This document shows, in pieces, positions 15,591 to 20,332 of a stretch of DNA of 20,332 nt; the stretch's first letter is position 1; every line of letters starts with the position of its first letter. The stretch lies in contig DZDC01000040.1 in the NCBI GenBank assembly GCA_022736595.1, positions 1-20,332 of the forward strand. Reading direction: 5' to 3'. This stretch comes from Draconibacterium orientale. Its GTDB lineage: Bacteria; Bacteroidota; Bacteroidia; Bacteroidales; UBA1556. Under the pieces are notes generated by a model. The model had not been told where the DNA came from, searched no databases, and was given only the letters and a program-made list of their open reading frames with translations. Made by a program: the position numbers and the translations under genes.

Positions 15591-16538
15591 ATGTCATCAA
15601 AAGTCAGTATTTTTTCTGGAAATTCTAATCAGGATCTGGCCTTACGAATTGCTAAAAGTTTCGGATCTGAACTTGGAAAAGTTACTTTTTCACGATTTGC
15701 AGACGGCGAATTTCAACCCTGTTTTGAACAAACCATTCGTGGACATGAAATTTTCATCGTCCAAAGTACTTTCACCCCTACTGATAATCTGATGGAACTT
15801 TTGATGATGATTGATGCCGCTCGAAGAGCTTCTGCGCGCAAAGTGATTGCCATTATTCCTTACTTTGGATTTGCGCGTCAAGATCGAAAAGATAAACCCA
15901 GAGTACCCATAGGGGCAAAGCTTATCGCCAACTTACTCACAGCCGCAGGCGTTGACCGCATTGTGGCTATGGATATGCACGCCGATCAAATTCAGGGTTT
16001 CTTCGATATTCCCTTCGACCACTTGTATGCCTCTATCATCTTTGTTCCTTACCTTAAAAAGTTAAATCTTCCCAACCTTGTAATGGCCTCACCTGACACC
16101 GGAGGTGCTAAACGGGCAGCTGCATATGCTAAGTTTTTGAATACTGATTTGGTAATTTGTTTTAAGCAACGCAGTGGCGCCAATAAAATTGAAAGTATGA
16201 CTGTAATTGGAGATGTTAGAGGCAAAGATGTAGTTTTGGTGGATGACATTATCGATACCGCCGGAACCATTCGCAAAGCTGCAGACCTCATGATGGCTCA
16301 AGGAGCTAACTCAGTTAGAGCTCTTGCAACTCATGCTGTTTTGAGTGGAAATGCTTACAAGAACATTAGCGACTCCTCGCTTATTGAGCTTATCGTTACG
16401 GATACCATTCCATTGAAAAACATTCAATGCGACAAAATTCGTCAGTTGAGCACCGCCGATCTTTTTGCTGACGTTATTCACCGAATTTTAGAAAACCAAT
16501 CCATTTCAGAGCATTTCGAATTTACTACCATATTGTAA
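15591..16538 (+). CDS. prs: Ribose-phosphate pyrophosphokinase (PRPP synthetase)
   Basis: 315-residue cytosolic enzyme making PRPP from ribose 5-phosphate and ATP for nucleotide, histidine and tryptophan synthesis. The length is that of class I enzymes. Visible: FSGNSNQDLA at the N-terminus, RFADGE (35-40), IPYFGFARQDRKDKPRVPIGAK (flexible ATP-site loop, 89-110), DMHADQIQGFFDIPFDHL with H130, SPDTGGAKRA (167-176), and the PRPP-binding loop VLVDDIIDTAGT (215-226). It is a single gene between two terminators. Confidence 0.97.
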   Translation: MSSKVSIFSGNSNQDLALRIAKSFGSELGKVTFSRFADGEFQPCFEQTIRGHEIFIVQSTFTPTDNLMELLMMIDAARRASARKVIAIIPYFGFARQDRKDKPRVPIGAKLIANLLTAAGVDRIVAMDMHADQIQGFFDIPFDHLYASIIFVPYLKKLNLPNLVMASPDTGGAKRAAAYAKFLNTDLVICFKQRSGANKIESMTVIGDVRGKDVVLVDDIIDTAGTIRKAADLMMAQGANSVRALATHAVLSGNAYKNISDSSLIELIVTDTIPLKNIQCDKIRQLSTADLFADVIHRILENQSISEHFEFTTIL

Positions 16539-16556
16539 ATCATATCCGTACAGTAT

Positions 16557-16589
16557 AAAAAAAGCCCAAGTTAATCGCTTGGGCTTTTT
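16557..16589. terminator. Bidirectional terminator between prs and the ars-type operon
   Basis: 9-bp stem AAGCCCAAG (16562-16570) / CTTGGGCTT (16578-16586) with a 7-nt loop. It has a T-run on the plus strand and seven A before the stem, giving a T-run on the minus strand. It lies between convergent genes and can stop both. Confidence 0.85.
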
Positions 16590-16664
16590 CAATTTTGTAG
16601 AAGCCATTTTTATTTATGGATTGGCTTGGTTTCACTATACTTTTAAAAGTGAAAAATAGGGCTT

Positions 16665-17705
16665 TTAAAGAACATAATTAAAAATGTATCCCACCACCAA
16701 GATTCCAAACGCTACCACCCCAATAAAAGTGAAGATCAAAGGAAGTTTTAACACTTTTCGAAGAATCACCATTTCGGGTAATGAGAGCCCAATCACCGAC
16801 ATCATAAAAGCCAAAGCAGTGCCGAGTGAAGCTCCTTTTTCAATCAAAACCGAAACGATAGGCACTATTCCAGCCGCATTGGAATATAAAGGAATACCTA
16901 TTAAAACAGAAAGAGGAACCGAGTACCAAGTGGATTTTCCCATTAAATTGGCCATAAATTCTTCAGGCACATATCCATGAGCCCCCGCACCAACTACGAT
17001 TCCTAAAGCCACGTAAAGCCATACCTTGCCAACGATTTCCCTTATGGCGTCATAACCCATTTGAATCCGCGTTTCAAAGGAAATCGTACCTTCATCCCAG
17101 TCCTGTTGCCCCACTTTAGTTTCATAAACCCAAGGTTCAACCCATTTTTCAAGTTTCAATAATCCAATAATCCAACCAGCCACAATGGCAATGGATAAGC
17201 CAGTTGTAACATAGATTAAAGCCACTTTCCAGCCAAACATTCCATACAAAAGTACCACCGCCACTTCGTTAATCATGGGAGCTGCAATAAGAAATGAAAA
17301 GGTGACTCCTAAGGGAACCCCAGCCTCAACAAATCCTAGAAATAGCGGTATTGCTGAACAAGAACAAAAGGGAGTAACAATTCCCAGTAGCGAAGCCATC
17401 ACGTTTCCTGTGAAGGTTTTTTTGCCTTCTAAGGCTGTTCGAGTGCGCTCAGCGGTAAAATATGATCGAATAATACCTACGAAGAAGATGATTAATCCCA
17501 ACAGCAGCATTACTTTTGGAAACTCATAAACAAAAAACCAGAGGGCTTCGGCAAAATGATCGCCTTGGCTCATGCCTAAGGCTGAATAAATTAACCAATC
17601 GGCCAGAGGTTGAAGGTAATGGTATATCACAAACCAAATGGAGATGAGAAACAAAGGTTTAATTAGGAATTTTAGTTTCATGGTATCTAAATTTGTTTGA
17701 ATCAT
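16665..17705 (-). CDS. DUF318 / ArsP-like permease
   Basis: 346-residue inner-membrane protein with about eight to ten hydrophobic segments in two related halves. It belongs to the DUF318 permease family, whose characterised member ArsP exports trivalent organoarsenicals. Half one has VTPFCSCSAIPLFLGF with C114 and C116 and the AAPMINE motif (141-147). Half two has GIPLYSNAAGIVPI and ALAFMMSVIGLSLPEM. A hydrophilic cytosolic loop (about 172-200) separates them. It is the last gene of the ArsR operon, 4 nt after the ArsG-like gene, so the two are probably translationally coupled. An internal ATG at 17681 (residue 9, before KLKFLIKP) is a plausible alternative start. Substrate is unproven; arsenical or another thiophilic metalloid is likeliest. 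Confidence 0.85.
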   Translation of the reverse strand: MIQTNLDTMKLKFLIKPLFLISIWFVIYHYLQPLADWLIYSALGMSQGDHFAEALWFFVYEFPKVMLLLGLIIFFVGIIRSYFTAERTRTALEGKKTFTGNVMASLLGIVTPFCSCSAIPLFLGFVEAGVPLGVTFSFLIAAPMINEVAVVLLYGMFGWKVALIYVTTGLSIAIVAGWIIGLLKLEKWVEPWVYETKVGQQDWDEGTISFETRIQMGYDAIREIVGKVWLYVALGIVVGAGAHGYVPEEFMANLMGKSTWYSVPLSVLIGIPLYSNAAGIVPIVSVLIEKGASLGTALAFMMSVIGLSLPEMVILRKVLKLPLIFTFIGVVAFGILVVGYIFNYVL

Positions 17706-17709
17706 ACGA

Positions 17710-18411
17710 TTAAAAAAAGAAAATCTTTACATAATAGAGTCCAACCAAAATAAAAATTATGGCAATGACTCGTCGAAACCACTTTTCAAAGATTTTAACA
17801 CGATTGTAAAATCCACCAATGCTTGAAATACTAAATGCCAGCAAATACGCCACAATAATCACTGGAAGACCGGTGGCTATTGCAAAAATCAGGGGCAAAT
17901 ACAAACCCGAAACACTGGATAAAGTCAGGGGTATCAACATGCCAAAATAAAGTACACCACTATAAGGACAAAAGGCAAGGGCAAAAACGATTCCTAATAA
18001 TAGGGCTTTCCACCAACCTCCAAGGGTGCTTGAATTTTCTATTTTTTGGCTGAGTTTATTAAAACCAGGAAAATTAATTTTTATAAAGTCAAACATTAAT
18101 ATTCCTACAATAATCAATACGGGGCCAAGTATTTTTTCGCCATTGGATTGAAAGAGTTTAGCTACTTGAAATTTACTTGCTCCTAAAAAGAGCAGAATTC
18201 CCAAAGTGGTGTAGCTGATGGCTCGTCCCAAAGTGTACCATAGCCCGTTATAAAATATTTTCTTTCTATTTTCAATGTCTTTGCTAATAAAGCCAATGGC
18301 GGTAATGTTGGTGGCAAGAGGGCAGGGGCTTATTGCTGTCATGAGCCCCAATAGTAAGGCCGAAATGATCGGCAATGGGCTCGAATCTAAAAGATTTTGT
18401 AGAAATTCCAT
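17710..18411 (-). CDS. arsG: ArsG-family (CcdA/DsbD-like) membrane transporter
   Basis: 233-residue protein with six to seven membrane segments, of the cytochrome-c-biogenesis/DsbD transmembrane superfamily. Two Cys-Pro motifs in symmetrical membrane positions, C30-P31 in ISPCPLATN and C148-P149 in AFCPYSG, match the redox-active cysteine pair of CcdA and DsbD. The arrangement next to an ArsE-like thioredoxin and CxxC secreted proteins fits ArsG, described in Shewanella as part of an ArsEFG system for trivalent aromatic arsenical efflux. The start codon directly abuts the stop of the preceding gene with no gap, and its stop is 4 nt before the permease start. It could instead be a dedicated thiol-reductant conduit without transport activity. 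Confidence 0.75.
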   Translation of the reverse strand: MEFLQNLLDSSPLPIISALLLGLMTAISPCPLATNITAIGFISKDIENRKKIFYNGLWYTLGRAISYTTLGILLFLGASKFQVAKLFQSNGEKILGPVLIIVGILMFDFIKINFPGFNKLSQKIENSSTLGGWWKALLLGIVFALAFCPYSGVLYFGMLIPLTLSSVSGLYLPLIFAIATGLPVIIVAYLLAFSISSIGGFYNRVKIFEKWFRRVIAIIFILVGLYYVKIFFF

Positions 18412-18825
18412 CTATTTGAGCATTGGGTTTATTTTTTCAACCAACTCACCTTTAAATAGTTCTGGCTTGTTGATTTTTGAAAAGGCCATATTGGTCAAAT
18501 CTTCCTTTTTCACCACTTTGCCATTCTTTAATTTGGTTAAAGCAAGGGTAGAGCCGTAAGCTTCATACTCTTTACATAATGCTTCATTGGCTTTGTCGTC
18601 GGTATTGATGGATTTGAAGACCAGGGTTTGATCCTTCAATTGGGCTTTGTATTTTTCGTTTAGGAGGCTTACCACTGTAGCTTCGATGGTGGTGCAGGTG
18701 TGGCATCGTTCGGTAAGGTGAAAATAGTACACCAAGACTTTTGTTTTAGGATTTACTGCTTCGGTGGGTTTAAAGGAGGCAACGCCTATAAAAAGCAATA
18801 ACATTAAAAAGATTGTTTTCTTCAT
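18412..18825 (-). CDS. Secreted CxxC thioredoxin-like protein (ArsF-like), second copy
   Basis: 137 residues with an N-terminal signal sequence (about 1-23, hydrophobic IFLMLLLFIGVASF). The mature part opens with KVLVYYFHLTERCHTC, a beta-strand followed by a C41-H-T-C44 motif at the start of a helix, the arrangement of a thioredoxin fold; CHTC is notable for histidine within the pair. The usual cis-proline near the end of the domain is not seen (GSTLALTK occupies that region). It resembles the upstream lipoprotein in the order strand, RCxxC, IEA, helix. It is probably periplasmic and thiol-active. It lies 62 nt after the lipoprotein gene and abuts arsG. Precise function unknown. Confidence 0.7.
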   Translation of the reverse strand: MKKTIFLMLLLFIGVASFKPTEAVNPKTKVLVYYFHLTERCHTCTTIEATVVSLLNEKYKAQLKDQTLVFKSINTDDKANEALCKEYEAYGSTLALTKLKNGKVVKKEDLTNMAFSKINKPELFKGELVEKINPMLK

Positions 18826-18887
18826 TGTTTGCAGTTTTATGATTGTTCTTTAAATTACGAATTCTTCCCTTGATATGCGAAGATGGA

Positions 18888-19403
18888 CTATTGAAGTTGC
18901 TCTTCAATCTTTGATTTGAGAATTTCAATAAGCTTTTCAGGATTGTGTTTAGCATATTTAAACCCATCACCTGTAACATCCATGATAGAATCTTTACCAT
19001 CATTTACCCTTACGATAAATAAGGCGGTTCCGGTGGCTTCAAAGGTTTGAGCTATGGAAGCATTCACTTCATCATCCACATTGTAAACCATCATTTTAAT
19101 TCTACCCTCTTGCATTTCTTTTGAAAAATATGTTTCAAGGGTCTTTCTGGTATTGGCTTCAATGGCATTGCACGATATGCAACGGTTGGTGGAATGAAAG
19201 TTGAAAATGAGCACCGAGGGTCCCTCAAGGTTTGGATCGGCATAGGATAAAATATCACCACTAACAGTGGGAGTTTGCGCCACGGTGACAGCATTAATTT
19301 TATCAGATTCAGTATTCTCTGGCGAATTGCACGATATGAAGCCGCCGATAAAAACAAATGCTATGGCAATTCCTAATTTATTAATACGGTTCATATTAAG
19401 CAT
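18888..19403 (-). CDS. CxxC thioredoxin-like lipoprotein (ArsF-like)
   Basis: 171 residues. The N-terminus has a basic start and hydrophobic stretch ending in GGFISC, a lipobox with C25 as the predicted lipidated residue. After a linker the domain begins at SVLIFNFHSTNRCISC (C75, C78), then IEANTRKTLETYF, NVDDEV and TGTALFIVR, a reduced thioredoxin fold lacking the normal cis-proline. A C-terminal helix (about 155-170) ends the protein. It would sit at the periplasmic membrane surface. The ATG at 19403 overlaps the preceding gene by 8 nt; an in-frame ATG at 19394, just past that stop, is an equally good start and keeps the lipobox. Partner proteins are probably the neighbouring CxxC and ArsG-like proteins. 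Confidence 0.72.
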   Translation of the reverse strand: MLNMNRINKLGIAIAFVFIGGFISCNSPENTESDKINAVTVAQTPTVSGDILSYADPNLEGPSVLIFNFHSTNRCISCNAIEANTRKTLETYFSKEMQEGRIKMMVYNVDDEVNASIAQTFEATGTALFIVRVNDGKDSIMDVTGDGFKYAKHNPEKLIEILKSKIEEQLQ

Positions 19404-19635
19404 GTTTTGCGATTATTTCTTTAAGGTCGTTTACCGAGGGGACTCTGCCGCTTAAAACTACTTTGTCGTTGATAACCAAGCCGGGGGTGCGCATAATTCC
19501 AAAGGACATGATTTTTTGAATGTCTTCTACTTTTTCGATTTTTGCATCGATTTGCATATCGGCAACCGCCATATTTACTGCCTTTTCGAGGTTTTTGCAA
19601 TTGGCACAACCTGTTCCTAAAATTTTGATATTCAT
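19396..19635 (-). CDS. Small cytosolic thioredoxin-like CxxC protein (ArsE / redox-active disulfide protein type)
   Basis: 79 residues, no signal sequence. The N-terminal strand MNIKILGTGCANC carries C10-A-N-C13, then a helix NLEKAVNMAV. MRTPGLVIND holds the cis-proline P51, and SGRVPSVNDLKEII closes the fold. This is the compact MTH895/TM0996-type thioredoxin (redox-active disulfide protein 2) that often accompanies arsR and permease genes and is called ArsE in ArsEFG systems. It would be a cytosolic thiol donor or metalloid-binding protein. It lies 63 nt after arsR and overlaps the next gene's upstream start. Confidence 0.83.
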   Translation of the reverse strand: MNIKILGTGCANCKNLEKAVNMAVADMQIDAKIEKVEDIQKIMSFGIMRTPGLVINDKVVLSGRVPSVNDLKEIIAKHA

Positions 19636-19698
19636 GTTTTTTTAGTTTTGAATTTTTGAATTTAAATTGTCATCAATTTGGAGTTTTATTTTCAATTT

Positions 19699-19989
19699 CT
19701 AGATAGATAAGAAATTCTTAAACAAGGCTTTGGCCTCATGCCAGTTTGCATTGTTGGTGCAATATTTAATTTTCGGAATTTCTATTTCGCCCTGTATTAA
19801 ACCAGCATCCTTCAGTTCTTTTAAATGTTGCGATAGCGTTGACTTGGCGATGGGGAGAATTTCAGATAAATCGCCACTGTAGCAGCAAGATTGTTTTGAA
19901 AGATGCTCCATTACATATACCCGCACAGGATGCGAAAGCGCTTTTGCGTAGCGGGCTATTTTCTTCTGATCTTCAGTATAATATTCCAT
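19699..19989 (-). CDS. arsR: ArsR/SmtB-family metalloregulatory repressor
   Basis: 96-residue winged-helix repressor; such proteins bind operator DNA when metal-free and release on binding As(III), Sb(III) or other thiophilic ions. ALSHPVRVYVMEHL (17-30) is the dimer helix start, IAKSTLSQHLKELKDAGLI (48-66) the recognition helix and turn, and the wing follows. The classical ELCVCDL site is replaced by KQSCCYSGDLSE with vicinal C35-C36, and a third cysteine C77 lies in the wing region (KYCTN), so three thiolates could form the sensing site. It is the first gene of the operon and has an inverted-repeat operator over its own promoter, indicating autoregulation. Confidence 0.92.
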   Translation of the reverse strand: MEYYTEDQKKIARYAKALSHPVRVYVMEHLSKQSCCYSGDLSEILPIAKSTLSQHLKELKDAGLIQGEIEIPKIKYCTNNANWHEAKALFKNFLSI

Positions 19990-19995
19990 TGTTCG

Positions 19996-20017
19996 TTGTT
20001 CGTAGATTTGCGAACAA
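19996..20017 (-). promoter_or_regulatory. Probable ArsR operator
   Basis: Perfect 7-bp inverted repeat TTGTTCG-N8-CGAACAA (spacer TAGATTTG), 6 nt upstream of the arsR start codon and overlapping the -7 box. A third copy of TTGTTCG at 19989-19995 directly abuts it and overlaps the start codon. The TTCG...CGAA core is the form usual for ArsR-family sites. Confidence 0.75.
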
Positions 20018-20022
20018 AAATA
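20015..20022 (-). promoter_or_regulatory. -7 box of the ars-type operon promoter
   Basis: On the minus strand TATTTTTG fits TAnnTTTG. Transcription would begin near 20008, inside the operator, leaving a leader of about 20 nt. No good -33 TTG is seen at the normal distance. Confidence 0.5.
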
Positions 20023-20063
20023 TAAAAATTTTCAAAACCTGAACGTATTTTCATAATTATTTT

Positions 20064-20272
20064 CACCACTGACCGACTAAAAATTTTAGATTCCTCGCTA
20101 CGCGCGGAATGACAAGGCTTTTGGCAAGTTCAGTAGTAGCAGACTGACAATGACAAAGACTTGTTTACTTTTAGCGGTTTTGTCGAACTTACGTTTCCGT
20201 TCCGAAAGCTTTCGGAAGCAGTGAGGAATCTATAGAAATAATTGGTTTTCTATATTTAATCGGTCAGTAGTG
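20064..20272. repeat. Non-coding inverted-repeat element with 9-bp flanking direct repeats, MITE-like
   Basis: 209-bp element. Terminal inverted repeats CACCACTGACCGACTAAA (20064-20081) and 20255-20272 match at 16 of 18 positions. The 9-bp direct repeat AATTATTTT flanks both sides exactly (20055-20063 and 20273-20281), as a target-site duplication would. Within it, TAGATTCCTCGCT (20087-20099) pairs with AGTGAGGAATCTA (20220-20232) with one mismatch, and TTCCGAAAGCTTTCGGAA (20200-20217) is a perfect palindrome. No reading frame of note. The internal GATTCCTCGC...GGAATGACA pattern resembles, from memory, a dispersed intergenic repeat seen in many bacterial genomes. It fills most of the gene-free end of the window; after 20281 nothing is recognised. 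Confidence 0.68.
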
Positions 20273-20332
20273 AATTATTTTAATCTTGTTTCACTTAGTA
20301 CATGACAAAAAGTTACAATAGATTTAAGATTC

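Noticed and set aside
20064..20272. CRISPR array or tRNA-like attachment site in the repeat-rich end
   Set aside because: The repeats are inverted and nested, not regularly spaced direct repeats, and no tRNA cloverleaf could be drawn.

Overview
The window looks like chromosomal DNA of a Bacteroidota bacterium, most likely a flavobacteria-like member. The sequence is AT-rich and Shine-Dalgarno sites are weak or absent. Several genes are preceded by boxes that fit the phylum's vegetative promoter (TTG, about 19 nt, TAnnTTTG). The gene set also fits: a GIN-domain surface protein, TonB paralogues with proline-rich spacers, a gcvH-vanZ pair, and a tyrosine ammonia-lyase that closely resembles, from memory, the Flavobacterium enzyme. 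No rRNA, tRNA, CRISPR array, phage gene or transposase gene was seen.

Layout. 151-1125 (-) is dusB (tRNA dihydrouridine synthase). 1347-2255 (+) is a CPBP intramembrane protease. 2401-3843 (-) is a GIN-domain protein joined to an outer-membrane barrel. 4089-7339 (+) holds two aldehyde dehydrogenases: pruA (proline catabolism) and an ALDH7/antiquitin-type enzyme (lysine catabolism), with a strong terminator hairpin between them. 7346-7503 is a non-coding inverted-repeat element with MITE-like ends. 7661-10064 (-) reads gcvH, vanZ-like and two tandem TonB genes, with a terminator after each TonB gene. 10250-13782 (+) is a compact operon of tyrosine ammonia-lyase, FabG-type ketoreductase and ketosynthase, which is the signature of aryl-polyene/flexirubin-type pigment synthesis without the rest of the cluster. 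13888-15387 (+) encodes a zinc-binding anti-sigma factor with no sigma factor beside it, followed by two Spy/CpxP-like periplasmic proteins. 15591-16538 (+) is prs.

The most interesting part is the six-gene minus-strand operon 16665-19989. It reads ArsR-family repressor, small cytosolic CxxC thioredoxin-like protein (ArsE-like), a CxxC lipoprotein, a second secreted CxxC protein, a CcdA/DsbD-like ArsG-family membrane protein and a DUF318/ArsP-like permease. A 22-bp inverted repeat overlaps the -7 box just upstream of arsR and is a convincing repressor operator. The cysteines seen in the cytosol, the membrane and the periplasm suggest a thiol relay coupled to metalloid or organoarsenical export. 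The window ends with a second MITE-like inverted-repeat element (20064-20272) flanked by 9-bp direct repeats.

Stretches longer than 300 bases without a gene are 7340-7660 (inverted-repeat element plus terminator) and 19990-20332 (ars operator/promoter plus the second element). Bases 1-150 hold nothing I can support.
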